From NCBI GenBank assembly GCA_026983835.1, contig JALSTH010000089.1, positions 1 through 42,574 of the forward strand: a stretch of 42,574 bases of DNA. The letters are read 5' to 3'. A program made the position numbers and the translations under genes. Position 1 is the stretch's first letter, and the number at the start of each line of letters is the position of its first letter. The notes below the pieces were generated by a model, which was not told the DNA's origin, did not search any database, and was given only the letters and a program-made list of their open reading frames with translations. Origin of the DNA: Candidatus Zixiibacteriota bacterium. Its GTDB lineage: Bacteria > Zixibacteria > MSB-5A5 > UM-FILTER-46-8. Shown here one piece after another: positions 18,718 through 26,858 of the stretch.

Positions 18718-19092
18718 CTACATTTTTAAAACTTCTTTTAACAATCCTTCCACATCCGTTACCTTAAAAGGCTTATGCAAAAAACCATCGGCTTTGGAAA
18801 GGATGTTTTGGGTTTCGGGTGATGATACCGAATATCCCGTTATAATCACAACGGGGAGTTCGGGATAATTGTTCTTGATTGCTGCGAAAAGCTCCTCCCC
18901 GCTCATCCCGGGCATTTTAAGGTCGGTGATAACCATATCATAATTATCATCCGACAAGCTTTCAAGCGCTTTTTCGCCGCTTTCTACATTCACACCCTTA
19001 AACTCAAAAACCCCGAGAATTTCCGACAGCAATGATGACATATTCTTATTGTCATCAACTATCAGAACTTTCCTATTTAATTCGGCGGACAT
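18718..19092 (-). CDS. Single-domain response regulator (CheY-like receiver)
   Basis: The 124-residue protein is a receiver domain alone. It has the acidic pair D13/D14 (IVDDN), the phosphoacceptor D57 (MVITDLKMPGMSG), T85 (VVIITGYS) and K107 (FLHKPFK). No output domain follows, so it must act through protein contacts or in a phosphorelay. The ATG has a clear AAGGGG ribosome site. It is convergent with the VWA gene and divergent from the PDZ gene. The only histidine kinase in this window is the cNMP-binding one at 9148-10806; pairing of the two is possible but not shown. Confidence 0.93.
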   Translation of the reverse strand: MSAELNRKVLIVDDNKNMSSLLSEILGVFEFKGVNVESGEKALESLSDDNYDMVITDLKMPGMSGEELFAAIKNNYPELPVVIITGYSVSSPETQNILSKADGFLHKPFKVTDVEGLLKEVLKM

Positions 19093-19129
19093 ACAAAGCC
19101 CCTTTTTTTACATTGCTGATTAATTATAG

Positions 19130-19369
19130 TACTGCGATAAGCTATTCATCTATGGCCATAATATATTTCCACTTCCGATAATATTATCGGTTAATAATAC
19201 CGCTTGCTTAATAGATTTATCGACCACCCTGCCCGAAAATCCATTTTACGGCAACTTTTACGCTAACTTATCGTATATCAATGATAGAGAGAAAAAAGAA
19301 ATTGTAATTCACTTTAATTTGGCGGATAAGGAACTTTCGGGAAATAAGGTGTATAAAATTTATAAGTGA
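19130..19369 (+). pseudogene. Possible gene remnant without a start codon
   Basis: A frame of 79 codons is open from just after a TAG at 19127 to a TGA at 19367 and has no ATG, GTG or usable TTG near its start. Its last part has protein-like composition (NPFYGNFYANLSYINDREKK, then EIVIHFNLADKELSGNKVYK). It ends 26 bases before the PDZ gene start. It may be the 3' end of a decayed gene, a gene with a rare start codon, or chance. I recognise no family. Confidence 0.25.
19175..19190. promoter_or_regulatory. 16-base perfect palindrome between divergent genes
   Basis: The sequence CCGATAATATTATCGG is a perfect inverted repeat. It lies in the 303-base gap between the response-regulator gene (minus) and the PDZ gene (plus), 83 bases upstream of the former. 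Symmetry and position fit an operator for a dimeric regulator; the protein that would bind is unknown. Confidence 0.4.
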
Positions 19370-19395
19370 TGAAAATAAAGACGAAAGGAGAAATT

Positions 19396-20343
19396 ATGAA
19401 ACTGAAAAAAATCATTCCGCTTTTCATTTTTGCCGTTGCATTGATAGCGCTTCAATCGGTGAATGTCTCCGCAAAAAGCAATTCCGAGCACGGATGGTTG
19501 GGGGTGTATATTCAGGATATCGATCCGAGTATGGCTGAAGCGATGAATTTGAAATCAACCGAAGGCGTTTTGGTGAACGATGTGGTCGATGGCTCGCCTG
19601 CCGATGAGGCGGGGATAAAATCGAAGGATGTTATTGTTAAATTTAACGGCGAAAAATGTATCGACGAAAGCGAATTGCGCAATTTGATACGGGATACCAA
19701 ACCAAATGACAAGGTAAAGATAACGGTTATTCGTGATGGCAAAAAGAAAAATCTCTCCGTAAAAATAGGAGAAGCGAGTGAGAGCTCCTTTAGTTCTAAT
19801 TTCAATTGGAACGGTAATAACCCCTATTTCAACAAAATGATGATACACGGATTCTTGAAAAAGCCGGGAATCGGCATTAAAATCGAGGATTTAAACGACC
19901 AGCTTGGAAAATATTTTGGGGTAAAAGATGGCGAAGGTGTTTTGATTACCGAAGTTTTGGAGGATTCTCCGGCGGAAAAAGCAGGCCTTAAAGCGGGAGA
20001 TGTCATTATCAAAGCCGATGGCGAAGATATCGAAGATAGCGAGGACTTGCGTGATATAATTTCAGAGAAGGAAGATGGTGATAAGGTAAAATTAACCGTT
20101 TTGCGCAATAAGGATAAAAAGAAATTCATAGCTGAAGTATCAAACGATTACCCTTTCTCGGAGTGGGGTAATTTCATTTCTCCAATCAGGAATATGCTTA
20201 CCGTTCAAACCCCGAATTTTTCCGATGAGGATATCGATGTAGATATGAGTAAAATGAAAGAATCGATTAAGGATTTGAAAGAACAATTAAAAGAGCTTAA
20301 GAAGGAATTGAAAAAGAACTTCAAGGATATTGATATAGAATAA
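19396..20343 (+). CDS. Exported double-PDZ-domain protein
   Basis: The start is placed at 19396, where AAAGGAG lies 5 bases upstream and a normal signal peptide follows (MKLKKIIPLF, a hydrophobic core, then VSA); an upstream GTG at 19366 would add ten charged residues before it. The 315-residue product has two PDZ domains (about 35-125 and 150-245). Each shows the ligand-loop GWLGV- or GIGI-type strand and a repeated pattern GVLVNDVVDGSPADEAGIKS / GVLITEVLEDSPAEKAGLKA. A charged coiled coil closes the protein (about 280-315). No HtrA-type protease domain is present, so it is probably a periplasmic adaptor or scaffold. A strong terminator follows. Confidence 0.88.
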   Translation: MKLKKIIPLFIFAVALIALQSVNVSAKSNSEHGWLGVYIQDIDPSMAEAMNLKSTEGVLVNDVVDGSPADEAGIKSKDVIVKFNGEKCIDESELRNLIRDTKPNDKVKITVIRDGKKKNLSVKIGEASESSFSSNFNWNGNNPYFNKMMIHGFLKKPGIGIKIEDLNDQLGKYFGVKDGEGVLITEVLEDSPAEKAGLKAGDVIIKADGEDIEDSEDLRDIISEKEDGDKVKLTVLRNKDKKKFIAEVSNDYPFSEWGNFISPIRNMLTVQTPNFSDEDIDVDMSKMKESIKDLKEQLKELKKELKKNFKDIDIE

Positions 20344-20377
20344 ACAAAAATCTCATCTCAGGCCTCCTTTGAAACCG

Positions 20378-20414
20378 GTCCGGGCAGCGCTATGAAACCG
20401 CCCGGACTTTTTTT
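20378..20414 (+). terminator. Rho-independent terminator of the PDZ gene
   Basis: GTCCGGGC and GCCCGGAC form an 8-base-pair GC-rich stem around a 14-base loop, followed by seven T residues (20408-20414). It begins 34 bases after the PDZ stop codon. It overlaps the last codons of the convergent phosphomevalonate kinase gene, so the same DNA serves both. Confidence 0.88.
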
Positions 20415-21322
20415 AACGGGATGGTCAACATTTTCAACTCTTCCAACGGAAGATCGCCGATAAACAACGCCATATCCCCCCCACCGGCGCCGGTTGGTTT
20501 ACATCTTCCGCCATTGCTTACCGCCCATTCCCTTAATCTACGGTGGATAGGCAGTTCATAGCGAATGCCAGCCAATGCGGTATATCTGCCGACCAATTCG
20601 GTAAACTCATCGAGCGCGGGGAATAATTCGGATTTTGGAGCGCTGAACCATAAATCCGCCAAGTAATCGGCGGATCGAATAAGTTCTTTTAGAATCCCCT
20701 TCGACTTTTCGGAGTCTGCGGATATCCATACATTAAACCTATCAACGAAATCCCGTGTATCGGCTGCTTCACCCGTCCAAACCAAAGCCAAAGGGATATC
20801 ATATCGAGGGGGGGCGATATTTATCCTGTCGATTTTGAAATTATTCCTCTCCAATTTAAATTTAATTGGCTCGGCAAAAACACAGGCCGCCACATCAGCG
20901 CCACTCCCCTTTCCCCCCTGCGCTTTACGGTGCGCCATAATCGCATATTTGCTAATTGTCATTCGATTGTTAGAGATATCGAATCCAGCCCTCTTAAACC
21001 TCAAAGCTATTATCCCAGCCGCTTCGGCAGAGGAGGAACCAAGCCCGAGTTTAACTTCCCTTCCATCGTCAAACTGATGATAGAATTCCTTCTTATCCAT
21101 CTCAATATTCGGCAGACCGAATTTTCGTTCAAATTCCATCAATTCCGAAATCGGAATACTCAAGGATTCTCCGATAACAGGCGATGTGATTTGATTTTCA
21201 GCCGGTTCGCCCTCCGATATAAGAATATATCGAGGCACAGACAATAAGACAGCAGTTCCCCCATAAAGCACCGCATACTCCCCCGATAGCATCACTTTGC
21301 CCGGTATTTTAATCGACTTCAT
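20390..21322 (-). CDS. Phosphomevalonate kinase
   Basis: This 310-residue GHMP-family kinase would convert mevalonate-5-phosphate to the 5-diphosphate. It has motif 1 KIPGKVMLSGEYAVLYGG (5-22), the ATP-binding motif 2 GLGSSSAEAAG (93-103), then AHRKAQGGKGSGADVAA and the C-terminal motif 3 CKPTGAGGGDMALFI. The HRKAQGGKGSGADVA segment is typical of the ERG8-type phosphomevalonate kinase. Its ATG overlaps the mvaD stop by four bases (ATGA), and the operon already contains mevalonate kinase and decarboxylase, leaving this as the missing step. Assignment is good from motif plus context, although GHMP kinases as a class are easily confused. Confidence 0.85.
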   Translation of the reverse strand: MKSIKIPGKVMLSGEYAVLYGGTAVLLSVPRYILISEGEPAENQITSPVIGESLSIPISELMEFERKFGLPNIEMDKKEFYHQFDDGREVKLGLGSSSAEAAGIIALRFKRAGFDISNNRMTISKYAIMAHRKAQGGKGSGADVAACVFAEPIKFKLERNNFKIDRINIAPPRYDIPLALVWTGEAADTRDFVDRFNVWISADSEKSKGILKELIRSADYLADLWFSAPKSELFPALDEFTELVGRYTALAGIRYELPIHRRLREWAVSNGGRCKPTGAGGGDMALFIGDLPLEELKMLTIPLKKVRAVS

Positions 21323-22290
21323 TCTATTTCAATAATCTCCGCAGCAGCTCCCGGTTCGCTGGGTATAACATCAATTACACCATCGATGCCCTCCGCCATT
21401 TCGGTAATCCTATCTATTTCATCTCTCCTGCATATCAGCGCCACATTGGGACCGGCATCTATGGTGAAATAAACCTTAATTCCACCTTCCCGCCATTTTC
21501 TGACGGCAGTAATAATTTCCAATGTTGTCGGGTTCCAGTAAATCAAGGGACTCCTCGAGGCTATCATACAGCTGTGCATAGCCAAAGCATTCCATTCCGC
21601 AATCTCCCCTATTTTGGGGAAGTCGGTTTTCCTCAATGCGGTAAGCATAGCTTTATAATCAACAAGCGCTTGTTTTAACCATAACCTATAATAGGGGGAT
21701 GTTTTGGAACTATGAAGCATCCCTTCGGTGGATGGAATTTTCCTATTATCCCTTTCGGTTATAACTATTACCATAGCGAAATTTATTTCTTTAGGTCCGT
21801 ATAGAAGCCTTGCGGAAGGATTTTTGCTTTTAGGCATTACCGCCAATCCGCCGGGTATCGAACGAGCGGCGGAACCACTTCCCAATCGCGCCAATATGGA
21901 AAGTTCGCGTAGTGATAATTTTCTTTCGGCGAATCCGCTCAATGCTTTCGCCAAAGCGGCAAAACCCGAGGCGCTGGAAGCCAATCCCGATGCCGTAGGG
22001 AAATTATTTTTCGAAGTGATGGAAAATCTTCCCCATATAATCCCTTTATCACGCCATAAATCCAGATAGCTCGAAATACGGCGATAGGAATCAGCTTCCG
22101 CCGGGGCATCATTTATTAAAATTTCATCGATATTTGAATCGGTGCGGACGATTTCCGTTTCAGTCGCAAGCGATTCAAGGGCTAATGAGATGGAGGGGGT
22201 GGCGGGAATATTACCTGCCACCGAGTATTTCCCCCAATACTTTATTAAGGCTATGTTGGCATATGCACGGGCTTTGACCCGTCTGATCAC
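21319..22290 (-). CDS. mvaD: Diphosphomevalonate decarboxylase
   Basis: The enzyme makes isopentenyl diphosphate from mevalonate diphosphate with ATP and loss of CO2. The 323-residue product has the diagnostic N-terminus ARAYANIALIKYWGK (7-21), the segment IPATPSISLAL, the phosphate-binding SGLASSASGF (101-110), GSGSAARSIPGG, and the catalytic-Asp region YFTIDAGPNV near the C-terminus. The start is GTG, and its GTGA overlaps the stop of the upstream fusion gene by four bases. Length and motifs are those of the decarboxylase rather than of phosphomevalonate decarboxylase variants, though the latter cannot be ruled out by eye. Confidence 0.93.
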   Translation of the reverse strand: MIRRVKARAYANIALIKYWGKYSVAGNIPATPSISLALESLATETEIVRTDSNIDEILINDAPAEADSYRRISSYLDLWRDKGIIWGRFSITSKNNFPTASGLASSASGFAALAKALSGFAERKLSLRELSILARLGSGSAARSIPGGLAVMPKSKNPSARLLYGPKEINFAMVIVITERDNRKIPSTEGMLHSSKTSPYYRLWLKQALVDYKAMLTALRKTDFPKIGEIAEWNALAMHSCMIASRSPLIYWNPTTLEIITAVRKWREGGIKVYFTIDAGPNVALICRRDEIDRITEMAEGIDGVIDVIPSEPGAAAEIIEIE

Positions 22291-24590
22291 CGCAAAGCTC
22301 CTAATGCGAATGGAAGCACCATAGCAAATTCCCCTGACAGCTCTTCCACAAGGGCATATTGTTGTTCCGGTTTAACGATGGCGATCACCGCTCCTCCACC
22401 CCCACTTCCGGTAAGTTTAGCTCCCAATACACCATAATCGAGCAACAGTTCCACCGCGCGATCCAATGCTTTCGTGGAAACTCCCAATCGAGCCAGTAGC
22501 TCATGATTACGGAACATCAACCTTCCCGCTTCCACACAATCACCCGTTCCCAGGGCTATTCCCGCATCAACGGTCAAATTACCGATATCCTCCAAGATAT
22601 TGTCGATATATTTCCGGTGCATTTCCCGCCGCCTTTTGACCCGTTGAACCAATTCAATCGTGCGCGCACCAGGTTCCACAAGGCAGATAATCCCACTCAT
22701 CGGAGAGGGCATTTGGATCGGCAGGAATTCCCGAGGGGGACCCTTACGGAACCATAAAACACCGCCGGATAAAATCGTGGCGGCATCCATCCCGCTGGGA
22801 TGCCCATGAAATATCGATTCGAGCTTTTGGACCTCCTCGAATAAGTCACTATTCCAACGCTTTTTGCTCTCGATATGCCTATACCTCCTAAGCGAAGAAC
22901 AAAGGGCAACCGAAAACGCCGCCGATGATCCGAGCCCCATACCAGGAACCAATTCCGATTCTATCTGTATCCCTATTTGTTCCTTTTGCAACCCATACAT
23001 TTCCAGAGCTTCATAAACAGCCTTTGAAAACATTCTGATATCGTTATCGGATTCGGGAACAGGGAATACCTGTTTGAAATCGGGATGGAGGAATCGGGGA
23101 CCATCAGGATCATAATTTACCCGCATCTTCAATCCTATATCAATAGCAGCGGAAATCCCCGGATAATTATAAACCGTGGCGTGTTCACCGAATAGGACTA
23201 CCTTACCCGGCGCGAAAGTTTCCACCGGCAATTCGTCGTTTTCCTTTTTCATCTTTGGCTTTTGTTTAATGTTTCGATAAATCTCCTCGGCAACCTCAAT
23301 CTTCACTTGGCCTCGTTTTATCATTTCCTGAGCAATATCATCGATATCCTCCGGGGGTACGCCGACACTAATCGCCACACTTCTGGCGTGCAAAGCCATA
23401 TGCCCTTTTTGAATTCCAACGGTACTCAGTGCAAGTATGGCGGAGAAGTTCTGTCCTAATCCAACGGCAGCCAGCAACCCCGCTAATTGGCGGGAAGTAT
23501 CGACTCCGCTTATGGTCATCAAAATCTTGACTCCCGGGTGAGCGGAAGTTGCCCCGCCAACTATTCCTACCTGAAGGGGAAGTTCTATTTTGCCATGAAG
23601 GTTCCCTTTGGAAACCCAGTAAGATGTCAGAGCCTTGTATCTACCATCCTTGGCGGCATAAGCATGTCCACCGGCTTCAATAGCACGCCAATCCTGCCCT
23701 AACGCCAAAGCCGCCGCACAAATACCATTGAAAATTCCCTTATTATGAGTCGCAGCCCGATATGTATCCACCTCCGCAAAACGATTCGCTTCCACCATCC
23801 TTTGAGCTACTTCCCAACCTGATAATTCCTTCGTCGCCAAATATTCCACTGGCAATACAAATTCCGCTTTCGCCATCCTCCTATCCGCCAAATTGGATAA
23901 AATACGGAGGTTCACCCTTCCACCGGTTATATTTTCAACCATCGAGCCTACCGCCTCACAGGCATAATTTACCGCATTGGCTCCCATCGCTTCACATACA
24001 TTAAACAATAAATGCAAAGCTATCATCTTCCCAAATCCTTCGCCTCCATCAATAATTCTCGGTTCGATGTCGAAAACACCGCCGCCTCTTTGCACCATTC
24101 GAGGATTAGCAAGGTTCGCCCTTTCAATTATTTCCCGCTTACTGTCAAGTAGCCGCCTCGCAGCATCCTCCGGATCTTTAAGGTCCAAAATTTGAACCTG
24201 TCCTATCATAACCGGGTCGGAAGTCTCGGTGCGAAATCCCCCCCCTTTACGAATCATCAGGGCGGCTTTAGACGCCGCCGCGATTATCGAAGCTTCTTCG
24301 ATCGCCATCGGAACAAGATATTCCCGTCCATCCACCAAAAAGTTCAAACCCAATCCCAGTGGTAACCCTAAAACACCAACTGCATTCTCGACCATATTTA
24401 CGGCATGTTCTATTCGCAGCGCATTCCCATTCCGTAACTGTGAAACCTGCTCGTCCGTGAGATTAAAACTATGGGCTAAAAAAGCCAATCTCTGCTCCAC
24501 GGATAAACGGTAAAATCCCGGAATACGGGATGTCCGTAATTCAGCTCCGCGAATCAATCGCGATCCTAATAAACGAATTTTCCTCTTCAT
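22287..24590 (-). CDS. HMG-CoA reductase (class II) fused to mevalonate kinase
   Basis: One uninterrupted 767-codon frame encodes two consecutive mevalonate-pathway enzymes. Residues 1 to about 440 are a class II HMG-CoA reductase with the catalytic Glu in AIEEAS (98-99), K284 (THNKGIFNGI), D300 (ALGQDWRAIEAGGHA) and H397 (GIQKGHMALHAR); the cofactor motif reads EAMGAN instead of the usual DAMGAN. A charged linker (441-456) leads to mevalonate kinase: APGKVVLFGEHATVY (460-474), PGMGLGSSAAFSVAL (549-563), HGHPSGMDAA (595-604) and KLTGSGGGGAV (725-735). Met447 could be a relic kinase start, but no ribosome site precedes it. The fusion would turn HMG-CoA into mevalonate-5-phosphate. The gene begins immediately after fni stops and overlaps mvaD by four bases. 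Confidence 0.95.
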   Translation of the reverse strand: MKRKIRLLGSRLIRGAELRTSRIPGFYRLSVEQRLAFLAHSFNLTDEQVSQLRNGNALRIEHAVNMVENAVGVLGLPLGLGLNFLVDGREYLVPMAIEEASIIAAASKAALMIRKGGGFRTETSDPVMIGQVQILDLKDPEDAARRLLDSKREIIERANLANPRMVQRGGGVFDIEPRIIDGGEGFGKMIALHLLFNVCEAMGANAVNYACEAVGSMVENITGGRVNLRILSNLADRRMAKAEFVLPVEYLATKELSGWEVAQRMVEANRFAEVDTYRAATHNKGIFNGICAAALALGQDWRAIEAGGHAYAAKDGRYKALTSYWVSKGNLHGKIELPLQVGIVGGATSAHPGVKILMTISGVDTSRQLAGLLAAVGLGQNFSAILALSTVGIQKGHMALHARSVAISVGVPPEDIDDIAQEMIKRGQVKIEVAEEIYRNIKQKPKMKKENDELPVETFAPGKVVLFGEHATVYNYPGISAAIDIGLKMRVNYDPDGPRFLHPDFKQVFPVPESDNDIRMFSKAVYEALEMYGLQKEQIGIQIESELVPGMGLGSSAAFSVALCSSLRRYRHIESKKRWNSDLFEEVQKLESIFHGHPSGMDAATILSGGVLWFRKGPPREFLPIQMPSPMSGIICLVEPGARTIELVQRVKRRREMHRKYIDNILEDIGNLTVDAGIALGTGDCVEAGRLMFRNHELLARLGVSTKALDRAVELLLDYGVLGAKLTGSGGGGAVIAIVKPEQQYALVEELSGEFAMVLPFALGALR

Positions 24591-25679
24591 CTAATCTTCC
24601 TTTTCGCCAAGCCAACCATAAGAGTTAAGCCACTGGCGTAATTCTCCGGTATATACCCGGGGGACATTTTTTAATCCTTTTAAGTTGTCAACTCCGGTTA
24701 AAAGCATTGCTGTTTTCAATTCATATATCAAACTTTCCACAAACAAAGAAGCTTTTTTTATGCCTCCATCCAAGTAAGCTTTCAAAATTGGCCTCGCAAA
24801 CCCGCCGACATCAGCTCCAAGAGCGATCGATTTCGCCACATCAAGCCCGGAATTAATACCACCCGAAGCTATAACCGAAACATCATCACTCATTATCATC
24901 CGCGCAGCATAAATGCTAAAAGCGGTGGGGAGTCCCCAATCACTGAATGTTTCCCCAGCCCTCTTTATTTTCTCATCATTGGCACGATACATTTCAACTT
25001 TGGTCCAAGATGTACCGCCCGCACCGGAAATGTCAATATATTTTACACCTGCTTTTTTCAACCTCTCTAAAGTATACGGATCAATACCTGCTCCTGTTTC
25101 CTTTATTAAAACTCTGCCGTCAAGTATCTCCATCAATTCCGTTATCGCATCGAGCTGTCCGGTATAATTCCTGTTTCCCTCAGATTGTACCATCTCCTGA
25201 GCGGGATTCAAATGAACGCAAATCCCATCAGCTTCAATAGAGCTAATCAAATCCTTTACCCTATTAATTGGATAATTAACAAGTTCAGCCGCTCCGATGT
25301 TCCCTAATAATACACCGTTGGGAATCCATTTCCGGACGGCAAAATCCTTTTTAGTTTCGGGATGTCGATAAATAACCCTTTGGCTGCCAACTGCAAAGGC
25401 GATTCCCTTTGCCTCCGAAATCTCTGCCAAGGAGCGATTTAATTCCCGTGCATATTCCGTTCCACCAGTCATACTGGTTATCATCAGCGGAGCCCGAAGT
25501 AGTTTACCGAAAAATTCGGTCTCTGTCCGTATTTTCTCAAAATCCACTTCCGGCAAAGCACAATGTATCAGATGCACACATTCCAATAGGGAACTTTTAA
25601 TGTAAGAAACATCCTTTTCCGCAACTATTTTAAGATGTTCGCTTTTTCTTTTCCCTATGGATAAATCTTTTTCGGTCAA
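24591..25679 (-). CDS. fni: Type 2 isopentenyl-diphosphate delta-isomerase
   Basis: This FMN- and NADPH-dependent enzyme interconverts IPP and DMAPP. The 362-residue sequence has RKSEHLKI at the N-terminus, the flavin/phosphate-binding ITSMTGGTEYARELN, FAVGSQRV, GNIGAAELVNY, HLNPAQEMVQSEGNRNY and the C-terminal ASGGINSGLDVAKSIALGAD. It starts with TTG, as no ATG or GTG lies nearby; a GGAGGGAG ribosome site is 10-17 bases upstream. It is the first gene of a four-gene operon (fni, HMGR-MVK, mvaD, phosphomevalonate kinase) with gaps of 0, -4 and -4 bases. It is divergent from a prenyl synthase that would use its product. Confidence 0.95.
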   Translation of the reverse strand: MTEKDLSIGKRKSEHLKIVAEKDVSYIKSSLLECVHLIHCALPEVDFEKIRTETEFFGKLLRAPLMITSMTGGTEYARELNRSLAEISEAKGIAFAVGSQRVIYRHPETKKDFAVRKWIPNGVLLGNIGAAELVNYPINRVKDLISSIEADGICVHLNPAQEMVQSEGNRNYTGQLDAITELMEILDGRVLIKETGAGIDPYTLERLKKAGVKYIDISGAGGTSWTKVEMYRANDEKIKRAGETFSDWGLPTAFSIYAARMIMSDDVSVIASGGINSGLDVAKSIALGADVGGFARPILKAYLDGGIKKASLFVESLIYELKTAMLLTGVDNLKGLKNVPRVYTGELRQWLNSYGWLGEKED

Positions 25680-25950
25680 TCGAGTGATCTCTCCCTCCGA
25701 TTATAATCTCGATACATCTTTAAAAATAAAGCATAATAAATTAAAATTCAACTAATTGTCAACTAAAATTATCCAAAAGGCTTTATTAAATCCGATGGGG
25801 ACAAAATATAATATTACAGTATTTCTAATATAAATCATCTCATTTTGGATAGTCACTTCAATATTGATGACAATTTATCTATTTCTTTTTGCTTTCTTGT
25901 CCCGTTTGGATTATTATAATTTATCTATGCGAAATTATATCGGGAATATT

Positions 25951-26826
25951 ATGAGATACAATAGCCTTTTGGAAGAGAAACTAACCGAATACCAGCACAA
26001 AATCAATAATCGGCTGGATGAGATTCTCCCATCCCCTCACAAAAAACCAAAGATTCTTCACGAGGCGATGAGATACAGCGTAATGGCTGGCGGAAAACGA
26101 CTAAGGCCTATTTTAGCGTTGGAGGCGTATAATTACTGTGGCGGGAGGGATTTCCAAAGGATTATCGATCCGGCTTGTGCATTGGAATTAATACATAGTT
26201 ACTCGTTGATACACGACGACCTCCCCTGTATGGATGATGACGAATTGCGTCGCGGGAAACCGACGCTTCACAAAAAATATTCCGAATACATTGCCGTTTT
26301 AGCGGGGGATGCGCTCCATGCCCTTGCTTTTGAGATACTATCTTCCGCTACGGACATTCGTGTAGTTAGAGAAGTGGCAAAGGCTATCGGTACTTTCGGG
26401 ATGGTTGGCGGGCAGGTTAAGGATGTTGAAGCCGAAGGGAAAGATATAACTTTAGATGAAATAAATTTTATTCATATCCATAAAACAGCGGCACTGATTT
26501 CCGCTTCGGTGAAAATAGGGGCTATGTTAGCTAAAGCTCCGGAGGAGAAAATAAGAGACCTGGCGAAGTATGGAGATTCCATCGGTTTAGCTTTCCAAAT
26601 CGTTGATGACATTCTTGATATCGAAGGAGATAAAGATAAATTAGGGAAGCCTATCGGGTCCGATGAGCTTAGCGACAAAGCTACATATCCAAAAGCTATT
26701 GGATTGGAGCAATCGAAAAAAAGCGCTGCCCAACTTATAGATAAAGCTAAAAGTTATCTTAAGGACGCACCAAAATCAAATCTTTTAATTGATATAGCTG
26801 ACTACATCCTGAAACGACAAAATTAA
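25951..26826 (+). CDS. ispA: Short-chain prenyl diphosphate synthase (farnesyl/geranylgeranyl type)
   Basis: I chose the ATG at 25951 (MRYNSLLEEKLTEY) because a GGGAA lies about 5 bases upstream and the family N-terminus begins here; frames from 25864 or 25927 add a hydrophobic, AT-rich extension not expected in the family. The product, 291 residues, has EAMRYSVMAGGKRLRP, the first aspartate motif LIHDDLPCMDDDELRRGKPT (with the two-residue insertion typical of bacterial FPP/GGPP synthases) and the second, FQIVDDILDIEGD. It condenses IPP onto DMAPP to C15 or C20; the exact length cannot be read safely. It is divergent from the mevalonate operon, sharing a 271-base intergenic region, so co-regulation is likely. 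Confidence 0.9.
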   Translation: MRYNSLLEEKLTEYQHKINNRLDEILPSPHKKPKILHEAMRYSVMAGGKRLRPILALEAYNYCGGRDFQRIIDPACALELIHSYSLIHDDLPCMDDDELRRGKPTLHKKYSEYIAVLAGDALHALAFEILSSATDIRVVREVAKAIGTFGMVGGQVKDVEAEGKDITLDEINFIHIHKTAALISASVKIGAMLAKAPEEKIRDLAKYGDSIGLAFQIVDDILDIEGDKDKLGKPIGSDELSDKATYPKAIGLEQSKKSAAQLIDKAKSYLKDAPKSNLLIDIADYILKRQN

Positions 26827-26858
26827 ATTCGGTGCCATCCACCCCATCCGTGGATAAG

